Notes under the pieces: model-generated
Seen by the model: only the letters and a program-made list of their open reading frames with translations
Told to the model about the DNA's origin: nothing
Database searches by the model: none
Origin: Aquibacillus albus
Lineage (GTDB): Bacteria; Bacillota; Bacilli; Bacillales; Amphibacillaceae
Length of the DNA stretch: 64,000 nt
NCBI RefSeq assembly: GCF_016908325.1
Contig: NZ_JAFBDR010000018.1
Location: 31,128 to 95,127, forward strand
Reading direction: 5' to 3'
Part shown: positions 1-11,653 of the stretch, piece by piece
Layout of the letters: each line of letters opens with the position of its first letter
How positions within the stretch are numbered: position 1 is the first letter of the stretch
Program-made: the position numbers and the translations under genes

Positions 1-1283
1 ATATCCAAAATGGCTTGTGCTTGTTTTTCAGATAACTCAAAGCGTGTCATTAACCCTTCGCGAGCTATATCAGTTGTTTTCGATTGTCTGATCAATGTAA
101 TAATCTCGTCAATATGATCAAGAGCAATTCGTAAGCCTTCTAGGATATGTGCTCTTGCTTCTGCTTTTCTTAACTCATAGGCTGTCCGACGTTTTATGAC
201 AACTTTTTGGTGTTCTAAATATTCTTGTAAGCATTGCTTAAGATTTAACACCTTTGGTTGCCCATCTACTAATGCAAGCATGTTTATACCAAAAGACGTT
301 TGAAGTGCTGTTTGCTTATATAAATTATTTAAAACAACATTGGCGTTTACATCACGTCGTAATTCAATCACAACCCGCATACCATTGCGGTCTGATTCGT
401 CACGTAAATCAGTAATTCCTTCGAGACGCTTATCACGAGCTAAATCTGCAATTTTTTCAACTAACTTTGCTTTATTAACTTGATATGGTAATTCTGTAAC
501 AAGAATGGTTGATTTGCCATTTGCTTGTTCTTCTATTTCTACTTTTGCTCGAATTGTAATCGAACCTTTACCTGTTTGAAATGCCTTTCTAATTCCGCTT
601 CTACCTAAAATTTGTCCAGCTGTTGGAAAATCCGGGCCATAAATGTAATCTTCCATCAACTCGTCAATCGTAATATCCGGATTTTTACTAATTGCCAATA
701 CGGCATCAATCGTTTCTCCTAAATGATGTGGAGGAATGTTTGTAGCCATACCAACTGCAATCCCAGAAGCACCATTCACCAATAGGTTAGGAAAACGGGA
801 AGGTAATACTTTTGGTTCTCTTTCTGAACCATCATAGTTATCCATGTAATCAATCGTATCTTTATTGATATCTCTCAATAATTCCATCGATATTTTCGAC
901 ATTCTTGCTTCCGTGTAACGCATGGCTGCAGCAGGATCACCATCTACAGATCCAAAATTACCATGTCCATCTACCAGCATATAGCGATAACTAAAATCCT
1001 GCGCCATCCGTACCATCGCCTCATAAACTGCAGAATCACCGTGTGGATGATATTTACCAATAACATCCCCAACAATACGAGCTGATTTTTTATACGCTTT
1101 ATCCGAATGCATACCTAGATCATTCATTGCATAAAGTATTCTTCGATGAACTGGCTTTAACCCATCTCTAACATCAGGTAGTGCCCGAGAGACAATAACA
1201 CTCATTGCATAATCTAAAAAAGAAGTACGCATTTCACTACCAATATTGATTTCTTGAACTTGTGGACGTTGATTATCCACCAT
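1..1283 (-). CDS. gyrA: DNA gyrase subunit A, N-terminal part (runs off the window)
   Basis: GyrA is the DNA-cleaving and rejoining subunit of gyrase, which introduces negative supercoils with GyrB. About 427 codons are present, read leftwards from an ATG at 1283; the C-terminus lies outside the window. The translated start ([19 protein letters not shown]) and the segments [38 protein letters not shown] and [20 protein letters not shown] are GyrA hallmarks. The catalytic tyrosine sits in AAMRYTEAR. The quinolone-resistance region reads GDSAVYE, with the usual Ser and Glu. A strong AGGAGG-type site (CCTCCT on the + strand at 1291-1296) precedes the start. The gene lies 131 bp downstream of gyrB in the same direction. 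Confidence 0.97.
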   Translation of the reverse strand, partial: MVDNQRPQVQEINIGSEMRTSFLDYAMSVIVSRALPDVRDGLKPVHRRILYAMNDLGMHSDKAYKKSARIVGDVIGKYHPHGDSAVYEAMVRMAQDFSYRYMLVDGHGNFGSVDGDPAAAMRYTEARMSKISMELLRDINKDTIDYMDNYDGSEREPKVLPSRFPNLLVNGASGIAVGMATNIPPHHLGETIDAVLAISKNPDITIDELMEDYIYGPDFPTAGQILGRSGIRKAFQTGKGSITIRAKVEIEEQANGKSTILVTELPYQVNKAKLVEKIADLARDKRLEGITDLRDESDRNGMRVVIELRRDVNANVVLNNLYKQTALQTSFGINMLALVDGQPKVLNLKQCLQEYLEHQKVVIKRRTAYELRKAEARAHILEGLRIALDHIDEIITLIRQSKTTDIAREGLMTRFELSEKQAQAILD

Positions 1284-1414
1284 AAAACAACCTCCTATCG
1301 AGTAAGGAAGAAAGACTAGTTAATTATTTAGATTGTATGAATAGTCTCTCATTTGCTAAGTTATTGAACTTTTAAATATGTACACAGGCGGAGCTCAACT
1401 CACACCCGTAAATG

Positions 1415-3349
<1,935 letters not shown>

Positions 3350-3493
3350 CTACATTTCTAAAATAAGAGGATTTTTCTCAGAACTTAATTAGCACCAATT
3401 CTTTTGGCGATGTCGATTGACTAGTTGAACTTATATTTTACAGAACAATAGAATACGTAAAGATTTCTTCATTCCTTCAGAAACGAGCAGGAT

Positions 3494-3778
3494 TTATTCT
3501 TCGATTGCTTCTGAATAATCTTCTAGTTTACTAATTGTAGTAATCATGCTTGCACGTTTCTTTAACGTTAAAACCGATAATGGACTGAAGTAAATATAAT
3601 CTTTTGTAATTACGATTGATTTCGTATCCTTTTGCTGGGGATCTATGACATTTTTATTTTTTCTTTGGTTAAATAACATTTCTTCGTTAATCGTTGAGGA
3701 AGATATTAAACTAAAATCAATAATTGAAACTACTTCTTCCGAGCGAATGACATTATCATCACCAATATGAATAAACAT
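3494..3778 (-). CDS. remB: RemB/YaaB-like DUF370 protein
   Basis: Small 94-aa protein of the DUF370 family, found between recF and gyrB in Bacillaceae (B. subtilis YaaB, renamed RemB). Family members in B. subtilis affect matrix gene expression; RemA, the paralogue, is a DNA-binding activator. The N-terminus MFIHIGDDNVIRSEEVVSI and the later SIVITKDYIYFSPLSVLTL fit the family. The start is an ATG at 3778 after a GGGGGA ribosome site, 19 bp from the recF stop, consistent with co-transcription. The exact role in this organism is inferred from position and family only. Confidence 0.85.
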   Translation of the reverse strand: MFIHIGDDNVIRSEEVVSIIDFSLISSSTINEEMLFNQRKNKNVIDPQQKDTKSIVITKDYIYFSPLSVLTLKKRASMITTISKLEDYSEAIEE

Positions 3779-3797
3779 TTTATTCCCCCATTTTTGA

Positions 3798-4907
3798 TTA
3801 ATCGATTATTCCCTGATGAACACGAAAAAGCTCTGCTTTATCTAACGTTTCGTGTTTAATCCCATCAACACTTGTCGTAGAGACAAAAGTTTGTACTTTT
3901 CCTTGTATCGTATTCAACAGATGGGATTGTCTAAAGTCGTCCAGTTCACTCAACACGTCATCCAGCAATAAAATAGGATATTCTCCTACCTCATTTTTAA
4001 TTAATTCTATTTCTGCTAATTTTAACGATAATGCTGTTGTACGTTGTTGACCTTGAGAGCCATAGGATTGAACATCTTTTCCATTCACAAAAAAAAGTAA
4101 ATCATCCCGGTGAGGACCTATTAATGTATTGCCTCTTTCCACTTCTTTTTGTTCGATTTCTTCAAATTTTTCATAGTATATATTTACTAGTTTTTCCCTA
4201 TTATGGTCTTCTGATACATTCGTAGAAGGATGATATATAATTTCTAGTTTTTCTATTCCTCTACTTATACCTGTATGAATCGGATCAGCCCATTTTCGTA
4301 GCAGTTCTAAAAATAAAAATCGCCTCTCTACTAAGACAGCTGCATGCTCAATTAATTGATCTGTTATTACTTTAAGCATCGTCCGGTCTGCTCGTTGATT
4401 TCGCTGAAGCTGTTTTAGTAGATGGTTCCTTTGTTTTAATATTTTTTGGTACTGACCTAGATGATAAATATAAATGGGTTGAACTTGACCAATTTCCATA
4501 TCAATAAATCTTCGCCGAACTTGTGGGCTGCCTTTGACAAGATTCAAATCTTCAGGTGCAAACATCACAACATTAAGCGCCCCAATATAATCACTGAGAC
4601 GTCTTTGTTCTAGGTGATTTAATTTTGCTTTTTTACCTCTCGATGAAAATTGCATTTCTAGAGGGAATTTTTGTTTACGTTTATACACACTACCTTCTAT
4701 TTTAGCATATTCTTGCTCCCATTGGATTAATTCTTTATCTCTTGTTGTTCGATGGGACTTAGAAAAAGCTAATACATAGATGGACTCCATTAAATTGGTT
4801 TTCCCCTGGGCGTTCTCACCAATAATCACATTTATTTTATCATCAAATTTTACTTTTAAATAATCATAATTCCGATAATTTGTTAGGTTAAGCTCAGAAA
4901 TATGCAT
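3798..4907 (-). CDS. recF: DNA replication and repair protein RecF
   Basis: SMC-like ATPase that works with RecO and RecR to load RecA at single-strand gaps and stalled forks. The 369-aa length is normal. Walker A (GENAQGKT) is at residues 30-37, the ABC signature region [18 protein letters not shown] is near residue 285, and the Walker B/D-loop [11 protein letters not shown] is near residue 315. The start is ATG 4907 behind an AAAGGAC ribosome site. In most relatives yaaA and recF are almost contiguous; here they are separated by about 190 bp holding a MITE-like repeat (4931-5053). Confidence 0.97.
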   Translation of the reverse strand: MHISELNLTNYRNYDYLKVKFDDKINVIIGENAQGKTNLMESIYVLAFSKSHRTTRDKELIQWEQEYAKIEGSVYKRKQKFPLEMQFSSRGKKAKLNHLEQRRLSDYIGALNVVMFAPEDLNLVKGSPQVRRRFIDMEIGQVQPIYIYHLGQYQKILKQRNHLLKQLQRNQRADRTMLKVITDQLIEHAAVLVERRFLFLELLRKWADPIHTGISRGIEKLEIIYHPSTNVSEDHNREKLVNIYYEKFEEIEQKEVERGNTLIGPHRDDLLFFVNGKDVQSYGSQGQQRTTALSLKLAEIELIKNEVGEYPILLLDDVLSELDDFRQSHLLNTIQGKVQTFVSTTSVDGIKHETLDKAELFRVHQGIID

Positions 4908-4930
4908 CTTAATGTCCTTTCTTTAAGTGC

Positions 4931-5053
4931 GTGTTCAAAAAGTCAGTAAATTTAGAAGCAAGCAGGTCGATGCGGCAAAACTTCTGAGGATCGAAAAAAT
5001 GAGCCTGCGCAAAGATGCGCCACTTATCATTTGGTGACTTTTTGAACATCCTC
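4931..5053. repeat. MITE-like repeat with inverted ends in the yaaA-recF gap
   Basis: About 123 bp bounded by inverted ends: TGTTCAAAAAGTCA at the left and TGACTTTTTGAACA at the right. Extending inward, 18 of about 21 positions match. The interior has no credible gene; the 74-codon reading frame across it has no family resemblance and follows the repeat. The size, terminal inverted repeats and placement in a normally tight operon suggest a non-autonomous transposable element. I recall similar sequences scattered in Bacillaceae genomes, but cannot check that here. Confidence 0.65.
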
Positions 5054-5095
5054 TTTGACTGAAGAAAGTTAAAAGCGTTCATTTTGTAACTGTTG

Positions 5096-5314
5096 TTATT
5101 GCTTAATAACTGTGAATTTTCCAATATCTTCAATTTCTACTATATCCCCAGGGTAAAGCTTTCTGCCGCGTCTATTCTCTAATTCTCCGTTTACAAGAAC
5201 GGGATTATCTGCCAAATATAATTTAATCATCCCACCCGATTCCAATATATTGGCTAATTTTAAAAATTGACCTAGTGGGATGAACTCCGTTTTTATTTCA
5301 ATGTTTTGATTCAC
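5096..5314 (-). CDS. yaaA: YaaA, S4-domain RNA-binding protein
   Basis: Small 72-aa protein with an S4-like RNA-binding fold: FLKLANILESGGMIKLYL followed by VLVNGELENRRGRKLYPGD. B. subtilis YaaA lies between dnaN and recF and has been linked to late 50S ribosome assembly. The start is GTG 5314, supported by AGGTGA six nt upstream. It is separated from dnaN by a repeat element and a terminator, and from recF by a MITE-like insert, so here it may be expressed from its own promoter. Confidence 0.9.
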   Translation of the reverse strand: MNQNIEIKTEFIPLGQFLKLANILESGGMIKLYLADNPVLVNGELENRRGRKLYPGDIVEIEDIGKFTVIKQ

Positions 5315-5405
5315 TTGTAATCACCTAACTTTCAATGGCCTTCTATCTATTTTACTAAACGATAAAGTATTAAGCAAAAACAGATAATAATATGAGCTAA
5401 TATGA

Positions 5406-5446
5406 AAGAAAAAAACTCTTATCGAACAAAATTCAATAAGAGTTCT
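5406..5446 (-). terminator. Rho-independent terminator of dnaN
   Basis: On the minus strand AACTCTTAT and ATAAGAGTT form a hairpin with a 13-nt loop, followed by a run of seven T. It lies between dnaN and yaaA and would end the dnaA-dnaN transcript. Confidence 0.8.
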
Positions 5447-5503
5447 CTTCTGTTTTTTAAAAGATTGTTGCTTTTTTATAATAAGCCTAATTGCACAGAA
5501 GAT

Positions 5504-5665
5504 ATAATGCACAATACAGTGAAATTAAAATGAATGCTAGGTTATCGCTTCGGCAGAATACTTCGCTTTCCGCGGGCACGGAAAGCGAGTGTTTTTCCAC
5601 AGCGTCGGCTATTCACTCTTTTTATTCTTTAGATTAATGATAAATTACCTTTTGTTGCGCATTAT
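5504..5665. repeat. Intergenic palindromic repeat, copy A (ATAATGCGCAA-ended family)
   Basis: The left end ATAATGCACAATAC (5504-5517) is inverted relative to the right end GTTGCGCATTAT (5654-5665). The interior contains GCTTTCCGCGGGCACGGAAAGC and TGTTTTTCCACAGCGTCGG. The latter stretch (5578-5607) is nearly the reverse complement of 36538-36566 in copy C. The homology with copy C continues past the right end (CAACTG, then CAAAGAATA). It is much richer in G+C than the surrounding DNA. Confidence 0.7.
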
Positions 5666-5744
5666 AGGTCAACTGTGTAATTAAAACATCAAAGAATATG
5701 GAAAGAGCCTTTTTAAATGAAATGAATTCAGCGTATAAGTGCTT

Positions 5745-6887
5745 CTAATATGTTCGGACTGGCAATATTAACTGTAAAATTTGATCATTATCGACTGGTC
5801 TTATAATAAATGGTCGCATTGCACCAGTAAATTCTATTTTTACTTGTTCATTTTCAATCGCCTTTAAAGCATCCATCATATATTTTGCACTAAAAGAAAT
5901 TTTAAGTTCTTCGCCTTCTATTGATTTTGCAGTTACCTCTTCAACAACTTGTCCTATTTCCGGAGAATTACTACTAATTTCAACTAGATTACTTGGTTTT
6001 GTTTGAAGTCTAACAACATTATTTCTACTTTCTTTAGCCAGTAAAGATGCCCGATCAATTGATTGCAGTAGTTCTTTCGTTTGACCATACAAAATTGTTT
6101 TGCTTTGCTCTGGAATCAGTCTAGAAGTCTCTGGATAATTGCCATCTAATAACCGGGATAAGAAATATAAATGCTTTGTACGGAACAGAACTTGATTTTC
6201 TGTCACGCTAATTTCAATTGGATCTTCTGTTTCTTCTAATATTTTATTTAATTCGTTTAAGCTTTTACCAGGAATAACGACGTTTGAAAAAGTTAAATTT
6301 TGTGTATTACTTTCTAACGGAATCTGTCTTGATGCAAGTCGGTGACTATCTGTTGCAATAAAATAAAGAAATCCATCCTCTATTTTTATATTAACACCCG
6401 TTAAGATTGGTCTTGTTTCAACTGTTGATACTGCAAATACGGTTTGTTTAATTAAGTTTTTAAGTAAATCTGTAGGTAAATCAAAACTATTCTCTGTTTG
6501 TAAATGAGGTAGTTGAGGATACTCATCTGCATCTTGACCATTTAAGTGAAATTCTGCAGTACCTGAACGGATCGTTACTTTTAAAAGATCATCTGATTCT
6601 ATTTCTACTGTTTTTTGTGGTAACTTACGAACAATTTCCGGAAAATACTTTGCTTGTACGACAATACTTCCTGGTTCCATTTGGTCTATATTTACAATTC
6701 CGTTCTCTTCTTTTGGTATAAAAGATTCAATAGAAATATCAGAGTCACTTCCAGTTAGCTTTATTCCATCATTTTTCACTTCTATTTTTAATCCAGTTAA
6801 TATAGGGATTGCAGTTCTAGCGGAAATAGCTTTCATAACATGTTGAATACTTTCCATTAATAATTCTCTTTGAATAATAAATTTCAT
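5745..6887 (-). CDS. dnaN: DNA polymerase III beta subunit (sliding clamp)
   Basis: Ring-shaped processivity clamp for the replicative polymerase, also a hub for Hda/YabA-type regulators and mismatch repair proteins. It is 380 aa, normal length, with the start MKFIIQRELLMESIQHVMKA. The segments LTGSDSDISIES, FHLNGQDADEYPQLP, ATDSHRLASRQI and the C-terminal RPFIIRPVDNDQILQLILP mark the three clamp domains and the hydrophobic cleft. AGGAGG precedes the ATG at 6887. It follows dnaA downstream of the oriC unwinding region. Confidence 0.97.
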   Translation of the reverse strand: MKFIIQRELLMESIQHVMKAISARTAIPILTGLKIEVKNDGIKLTGSDSDISIESFIPKEENGIVNIDQMEPGSIVVQAKYFPEIVRKLPQKTVEIESDDLLKVTIRSGTAEFHLNGQDADEYPQLPHLQTENSFDLPTDLLKNLIKQTVFAVSTVETRPILTGVNIKIEDGFLYFIATDSHRLASRQIPLESNTQNLTFSNVVIPGKSLNELNKILEETEDPIEISVTENQVLFRTKHLYFLSRLLDGNYPETSRLIPEQSKTILYGQTKELLQSIDRASLLAKESRNNVVRLQTKPSNLVEISSNSPEIGQVVEEVTAKSIEGEELKISFSAKYMMDALKAIENEQVKIEFTGAMRPFIIRPVDNDQILQLILPVRTY

Positions 6888-6899
6888 AAATAAATCCTC

Positions 6900-6960
6900 C
6901 TAGTGGAAGTTATATTATATATTATTTTTAATATAAATTTCGTAGTAATAGTATTAGGGC
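6900..6960. other. oriC unwinding region with DnaA-trio
   Basis: The + strand at 6942-6956 reads TAG TAA TAG TAT TAG, which in the 3'-5' direction is GAT TAT GAT AAT GAT. This is the repeating DnaA-trio described for bacterial origins. It lies beside a short G/C-rich spacer (GGGCC) and an exact DnaA box at 6970-6978. On the other side is a strongly AT-rich stretch (6905-6940), the expected duplex-unwinding element. The arrangement box, GC spacer, trio, AT-rich DNA is that of B. subtilis incC. Confidence 0.85.
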
Positions 6961-6969
6961 CTGTGAATT

Positions 6970-7071
6970 TGTGGATAACTTAAAAAAATAAGTGATACTG
7001 ATAGTTATCCAGATGTGGATAACGTGTTAATAAGTGTGTACTCTTTATTAACAGTATTCACATGTTGATAA
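6970..7071. other. oriC DnaA-box cluster downstream of dnaA
   Basis: Two exact DnaA boxes (TGTGGATAA) lie at 6970-6978 and 7014-7022. One-mismatch boxes lie at 7005-7013 (TTATCCAGA) and 7063-7071 (TGTTGATAA). Together with the adjacent DnaA-trio they form the unwinding half of a bipartite origin. Confidence 0.9.
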
Positions 7072-7115
7072 ATCTCTTTTCATTGAAAATCTAAAAAAGA
7101 AATCAAAGGAGTGTA

Positions 7116-7161
7116 AGAAAAACCTTACTTAAGAAAAAAATATAAGTAAAAGGTTTTTCTT
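7116..7161 (-). terminator. Hairpin after dnaA
   Basis: GAAAAACCTTACTTA and TAAGTAAAAGGTTTTTC flank an A-rich loop. On the minus strand the second arm ends in a T run just after the dnaA stop codon. The outer A/T pairs make it usable in both directions. Confidence 0.6.
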
Positions 7162-7167
7162 TGATAG

Positions 7168-8520
7168 TTAAATTGATTTTAATTGTTCTTTAATTTGATC
7201 TATTTCCTTTTGGAGCAGTTGGTCCTGACTAATCATTTTTGAAATTTTTTCATGTGCATGAATAACCGTTGTATGATCTCTTCCACCAAATTCCTCGCCT
7301 ATTTTCGGTAAAGAAAAATCTGTTAGCTCTCTTGATAAGTACATTGCAATTTGACGTGGAAAAGCAATTGATTTTGTTCTTTTCTTTGCAGCAAACTCTT
7401 CCAATTTTACGTTATATTTCTCCCCAATCACTTCCTGAATAGCATGTATCGTAATTACTTTTGGTTTAGAGCTTGGAATAATATCTTTCAATGCTTCTGC
7501 TGCCAAGGACGCATCGACATCCTCATTAATAAGCGAGGAATAAGCAACGACTCGGATAAGTGCCCCTTCCAATTCCCGAATATTTGTATCAATTTGATTA
7601 GCAATATAAAGCATTACTTCGTTTGGGATATCTAATCCTTCTGCTTTCGCTTTTTTACGTAGAATTGCTATTCGCGTTTCTAAATCAGGCGGAGTTATAT
7701 CAGTAATTAATCCCCATTCGAATCGTGAACGCAAGCGATCTTCTAGGGTTGGAATTTCCTTCGGTGGACGATCACTAGAAATAACAATTTGTTTACTTTC
7801 TTCGTGCAACGTATTAAACGTATGAAAAAATTCTTCTTGTGTTTGTTCTTTTCCAGCTAAAAATTGAATATCGTCAATAAGTAGAACATCTACACTTCGG
7901 TATTTGTTTCTAAAATTAACAGCTTTATTATCTCTAATTGAATTAATAAATTCGTTGGTGAATTTTTCAGATGATAGATAAACAACTTTAGCTGAAGGGT
8001 TATGATCTAAAACATAGTGTCCAATCGCATGCATAAGGTGCGTTTTTCCTAGACCTACTCCACCATAAATAAATAGAGGGTTGTATGCCTTTGCCGGTGC
8101 TTCAGCTACAGCTAAAGAAGCAGCATGTGCAAAGCGATTTCCAGAACCTATTACAAACGTATCAAAGGTATATTTTGAGTTGAGCATTGATTTTGGAGAT
8201 TCACCATTATCTGATTGTTTAACGTTAGGAATTTTTTTCACGGCTGGCTTTACATCATCAATTTCACTTTCTGTCTCAGGAATAATAAATTTAATTTTTA
8301 GATGTGTTCCTGTAACTTCAAACAAGGCATCGGAAATTAAATCGGTATATCTGCTTTCTAACCAATCCCTCGCAAATTCATTAGGCGCTGAAATAATTAG
8401 TGTATCTTCTTTTATATGATCAGCAGTAGTATTTTTAAGCCATGTATCATAACTGGGTTTGCTAATTTTATTTTGAATGGATTCTAGTGTGTTAGACCAT
8501 AGTTGTTGAATATTTTCCAA
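7168..8520 (-). CDS. dnaA: Chromosomal replication initiator DnaA
   Basis: AAA+ ATPase that binds the DnaA boxes on both sides of this gene, melts the origin and loads the helicase through DnaD/DnaB. I place the start at TTG 8520, giving 450 aa. An AGGGGTGA ribosome site lies about 8 nt upstream, and the protein then starts LENIQQLW, matching MENILDLW of B. subtilis; a longer frame to 8595 adds 25 unconserved residues. Domain I covers roughly 1-85. The AAA+ core contains Walker [11 protein letters not shown] near 152 and Walker [11 protein letters not shown]. The C-terminal DnaA-box reader contains the signature [11 protein letters not shown]. Confidence 0.97.
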   Translation of the reverse strand: MENIQQLWSNTLESIQNKISKPSYDTWLKNTTADHIKEDTLIISAPNEFARDWLESRYTDLISDALFEVTGTHLKIKFIIPETESEIDDVKPAVKKIPNVKQSDNGESPKSMLNSKYTFDTFVIGSGNRFAHAASLAVAEAPAKAYNPLFIYGGVGLGKTHLMHAIGHYVLDHNPSAKVVYLSSEKFTNEFINSIRDNKAVNFRNKYRSVDVLLIDDIQFLAGKEQTQEEFFHTFNTLHEESKQIVISSDRPPKEIPTLEDRLRSRFEWGLITDITPPDLETRIAILRKKAKAEGLDIPNEVMLYIANQIDTNIRELEGALIRVVAYSSLINEDVDASLAAEALKDIIPSSKPKVITIHAIQEVIGEKYNVKLEEFAAKKRTKSIAFPRQIAMYLSRELTDFSLPKIGEEFGGRDHTTVIHAHEKISKMISQDQLLQKEIDQIKEQLKSI

Positions 8521-8628
8521 AGAATAGTCACCCCTTCCGTATGTAAACCAATGGGAAATAAAAAGCCTCTCGCAATCTTTCTTTACTAATTTCATCGAGT
8601 AGAAAGATCGAAAGGCCCAAGTATAGGA

Positions 8629-8967
8629 TGTGGATAAAAAAACTTGATTAAATCAACTATTTAATAGTTTATACCATTTTCCACAGGATTGTTAATAATT
8701 TTAAAAACAAGGTTGTGTGTAAATGTCCACACTCTATCCACAGATTGTGGATAATATATATGTGAACGAAGATTAAATACATAGTAAAACACAAATATAA
8801 TATCAAATAAATCCAGTATACGCAATGGTTTTTCGACACTTATCCACAAAACCTACAGGTTGTAGACAAATCCTATCCACAGCACTATATTTTGTGATTA
8901 ATTTGTCGATAACTGTTGTGGAAAGTCGAATGTGGATAAAAAAGTTACGAACAATCCCTGTGGATAA
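8629..8967. other. oriC DnaA-box cluster upstream of dnaA (incAB-like)
   Basis: Exact 9-mer boxes occur at 8629-8637, 8746-8754, 8840-8848, 8931-8939 and 8959-8967. One-mismatch boxes occur at 8677-8685, 8734-8742, 8873-8881 and 8904-8912. The region also holds the dnaA promoter area and no credible gene. This is the second half of the bipartite Bacillus-type origin and probably mediates dnaA autoregulation. Confidence 0.92.
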
Positions 8968-9054
8968 AGTTATTGTAGATATTTTTTATCACAGAGGTTA
9001 TACTGCTGTAGTAGGTTACAAACTATATGGATTAACTATGAAATTTTTGGAAAG

Positions 9055-9084
9055 TTGACAATTAGATTAACTATTCCGTATAAT
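9055..9084 (+). promoter_or_regulatory. SigA-type promoter of rpmH
   Basis: TTGACA at 9055-9060 and TATAAT at 9079-9084, with an 18-bp spacer, lie about 57 bp before the rpmH start. Confidence 0.8.
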
Positions 9085-9140
9085 ATATTAGGCTTTCTTT
9101 TAATATTGAATTTGTTAATTCCTCAGGGAGGTGTAGATAA

Positions 9141-9275
9141 ATGAAACGCACATTTCAACCAAATAATCGTAAGCGTAAAAAAGTTCACGGGTTTCGTTCT
9201 CGTATGAGCACAAAAAATGGACGTAAAGTGATTGCACGTCGTCGTAAAAAAGGTAGAAAAGTATTATCTGCATAG
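9141..9275 (+). CDS. rpmH: Ribosomal protein L34
   Basis: Component of the 50S subunit, 44 aa, highly basic: [20 protein letters not shown] and, later, [16 protein letters not shown]. Length and sequence are typical of L34. A GGGAGGTG ribosome site lies before the ATG. It is the first gene of the right replichore and is separated from rnpA by a terminator, as in other Bacillaceae. Confidence 0.98.
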   Translation: MKRTFQPNNRKRKKVHGFRSRMSTKNGRKVIARRRKKGRKVLSA

Positions 9276-9306
9276 GCCACTGAATTATGTCAGTGGTCTT
9301 TTTTCT
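9275..9306 (+). terminator. Terminator after rpmH
   Basis: GGCCACTGA and TCAGTGGTC pair around ATTATG and are followed by TTTTTTCT. Confidence 0.9.
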
Positions 9307-9430
9307 AGTGATGTATGTATATTGGTAAATGCTTTTTACTGATTGTGATGACACAAAGATGTTTAGCTTGAAGAAGATATTTAGTAGAGTGGTGTTTGAG
9401 TAAGATTGTTTTACTGGAGGATCTCATCCT

Positions 9431-9769
9431 ATGAAAAAAGCGTATCGTTTGAAAAAGAACGAAGAATTTCAGTTGGTATTTAATAAAGGAAAATCATTTG
9501 CAAATCGTCAATTGGTCCTTTATTTCTTGAAGAAAACAGATCAACAGCATTTTAGAGTAGGTCTTTCTGTTAGTAAGAAGATAGGAAATGCAGTTGTACG
9601 TAATCAAATCAAACGATATATAAAGCAAGCTTTTTTGGAGTTAGATGGAAAAGTTGCTAATAACTATGATTTTATTCTCATTGCTAGAAAACCAGTAAAA
9701 GATATGGATTATCACCAAGTAAAAAAAAGTTTGATTCATGTATTATCTAAATCGAAACTAATTAAATAA
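9431..9769 (+). CDS. rnpA: Ribonuclease P protein component
   Basis: Protein cofactor of RNase P, which matures tRNA 5' ends together with the rnpB RNA (not in this window). It is 112 aa, normal length, starting [20 protein letters not shown]. The RNA-binding signature helix reads [17 protein letters not shown]. The usual RNR centre is RNQ here, a change at a position that varies in the family, so function is probably unaffected. A TGGAGG site precedes ATG 9431. It sits in the universal rpmH-rnpA-yidC order. Confidence 0.96.
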   Translation: MKKAYRLKKNEEFQLVFNKGKSFANRQLVLYFLKKTDQQHFRVGLSVSKKIGNAVVRNQIKRYIKQAFLELDGKVANNYDFILIARKPVKDMDYHQVKKSLIHVLSKSKLIK

Positions 9770-9935
9770 AATAAATCATATAGGTAACGTAGAACGATAG
9801 AAGTATTTTCGTACTAGAATCAATTGTAGAGTTCATGTAAAATATTTAGTATATTTATACATAAACAAAAGAATGATTCGATAAATGTGTACATGCATCG
9901 TCGTTCGTGGTAGAAGTTGGTAAGGAGGATAAAAA

Positions 9936-10718
9936 TTGCGTAAAAAGGTTTTGTTATTATTAACCTTAGCTGGGGTATTATTTTTACTTTCTGGTTGTAC
10001 ACAGGTTAATCAAGAAATAACAAGTGAGAGCACCGGGATATGGAACGAATATTTTGTTTATCCATTATCTTGGTTAATTACGTATGTAGCAGAAGCATTT
10101 AATGAAAACTATGGATTATCTATTGTTCTTGTTACGATCCTTATTCGTTTAGTATTATTGCCATTAAATATTAAACAATTAAGAAGCTCCAAGGCAATGC
10201 AAGCAATACAACCACAATTGCAAGAAGTAAGGCAAAAATACAGCTCCAAAGACGCGAAGACACAGCAGAAGTTGCAGCAAGAAACGATGGAACTTTTTCA
10301 AAAAAATGGAGTAAATCCATTGGCTGGTTGTTTACCAATTATTGTCCAAATGCCAATTTTGCTGGCTTTTTATCATGCAATAATGCGTACAGCCGAGATT
10401 AAAGAGCATAGCTTTCTATGGTTCCAATTAGGAGACCCAGATCCATACTTTATTTTACCAGTTGTTGCTGCTGTAGCAACGTATGTTCAACAGAAATTAA
10501 TGATGGCAGGAGGAACATCAGCACCACAGAATGCAATGATGGCACAAATGAAAATGATGCTATATATGATGCCAATTATGATTGGTGTCGTGGCAATCTT
10601 TTTCCCTTCTGCACTATCATTGTATTGGGTAGTTGGTAATATATTTATGGTAATCCAAACATTATTTATAAGAAACCCAATGATGAAGGATGCTGAAACG
10701 GGAGGAAATTCAAAGTGA
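9936..10718 (+). CDS. spoIIIJ: Membrane protein insertase YidC1 (SpoIIIJ type)
   Basis: Inserts membrane proteins, alone or with Sec; the SpoIIIJ copy is needed for the mother cell-forespore channel during sporulation. It is 260 aa, with a TTG start after AAGGAGG. A lipoprotein signal ends in the lipobox LSGC (Cys21). Five membrane segments follow, including [20 protein letters not shown], whose conserved Arg lies in the hydrophilic groove. [19 protein letters not shown] and the C-terminal [19 protein letters not shown] are family hallmarks. It overlaps jag by 4 bp, so the two are translationally coupled. Confidence 0.96.
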   Translation: MRKKVLLLLTLAGVLFLLSGCTQVNQEITSESTGIWNEYFVYPLSWLITYVAEAFNENYGLSIVLVTILIRLVLLPLNIKQLRSSKAMQAIQPQLQEVRQKYSSKDAKTQQKLQQETMELFQKNGVNPLAGCLPIIVQMPILLAFYHAIMRTAEIKEHSFLWFQLGDPDPYFILPVVAAVATYVQQKLMMAGGTSAPQNAMMAQMKMMLYMMPIMIGVVAIFFPSALSLYWVVGNIFMVIQTLFIRNPMMKDAETGGNSK

Positions 10719-11329
10719 AACAAGTGACTGCTACTGGACAAACAGTTGAAGAGGCGGTCCAATCAGCATTGAAGCAGTTAAACATCACAAGGGACCAGGC
10801 GAAGATAGAAGTTATTGATGAGGGTAAAAAGGGACTTTTAGGATTATTTGGATCTAAACCAGCAATTGTCAAAGTTTCTTTGGTGGAAAATCAAATTAAC
10901 CGAGCTGAAAGCTATTTAAAGAGCATGATTAATGAATTAGGTATTGAAGCTACCATTGATAAAACGGTGAAAGATACGGAAGTTACCTTCCATGTATCAG
11001 GTGAAAAAATAGCTATTCTTATTGGAAAACGTGGACAAACACTTAACTCACTGCAGTATTTGTTGCACTTAGTTATAAATAAAGATTCGGATAGATTCTA
11101 TACAGTTATTTTAGATGCGGAAGGCTATCGAGAGAGACGTAAAGAAACGTTGATACAGCTTGCAAACCGATTAGCAGATAAAGCAGGTAGAACAAAGAAA
11201 GAAGTTTCTCTTGAACCAATGCCATCTTACGAAAGAAAGATTATTCATACCGCCTTACAAAATCATAAGAGAATTTCGACATATTCTCAAGGATCTGAAC
11301 CAAATAGACACGTAGTCATTAAACCTTAA
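10715..11329 (+). CDS. jag: RNA-binding protein Jag/KhpB
   Basis: RNA-binding regulator of 204 aa encoded with yidC. It has an N-terminal Jag domain ([20 protein letters not shown]), a KH domain ([20 protein letters not shown]) and a C-terminal R3H domain ([35 protein letters not shown]). KhpB acts with KhpA in several Firmicutes to influence cell division and small-RNA biology. The GTG start at 10715 overlaps the yidC stop. Confidence 0.95.
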   Translation: MKQVTATGQTVEEAVQSALKQLNITRDQAKIEVIDEGKKGLLGLFGSKPAIVKVSLVENQINRAESYLKSMINELGIEATIDKTVKDTEVTFHVSGEKIAILIGKRGQTLNSLQYLLHLVINKDSDRFYTVILDAEGYRERRKETLIQLANRLADKAGRTKKEVSLEPMPSYERKIIHTALQNHKRISTYSQGSEPNRHVVIKP

Positions 11330-11335
11330 ACTTGT

Positions 11336-11364
11336 AAGCTTCTGAAAAGAGGCTTATTTTTTTT
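11336..11364 (+). terminator. Terminator after jag
   Basis: AAGCTTCT and AGAGGCTT (one G-U pair) form a short stem, followed by ATTTTTTTT. Confidence 0.75.
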
Positions 11365-11431
11365 GTGTGGTTTTTATGGCATTTTCTAATACTATTTCCA
11401 CAACAGGAAAAGAAGACAAACCTCATCAACA

Positions 11432-11529
11432 TGTGGATAAAGCAAGAGTGTATCTCGGTTCTTGTTACAAAGGATATTCACATGTGGATAAAAGAGTAAA
11501 AAAAGAGTTACAATGAGAGGTGTGGATAT
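11432..11529. other. DnaA-box cluster outside oriC (jag-mnmE gap)
   Basis: Exact DnaA boxes (TGTGGATAA) lie at 11432-11440 and 11483-11491, with a one-mismatch box (TGTGGATAT) at 11521-11529. All three are in the same orientation within about 100 bp of non-coding DNA, roughly 2.5 kb from the main origin. Origin-proximal DnaA-box clusters that titrate DnaA are known in B. subtilis. Confidence 0.75.
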
Positions 11530-11653
11530 CTTTTCAAACATAGCTATATTGTGATAATCTAATAATTTAGTGATTAGAAAATTTTGGTGAATAATTTTAT
11601 ATAAACTGAGATAGAAGAGGGATGAAGTAGTTGGATGTGTGGAGGTGGAAGTG

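Noticed and set aside
4909..5133. A 74-codon reading frame between recF and yaaA.
   Set aside because: It lies across the MITE-like repeat and its inverted ends; it has no family resemblance and no proper ribosome site.
8825..9058. A 77-codon reading frame between dnaA and rpmH.
   Set aside because: It is made largely of DnaA boxes in the origin region and resembles no protein.
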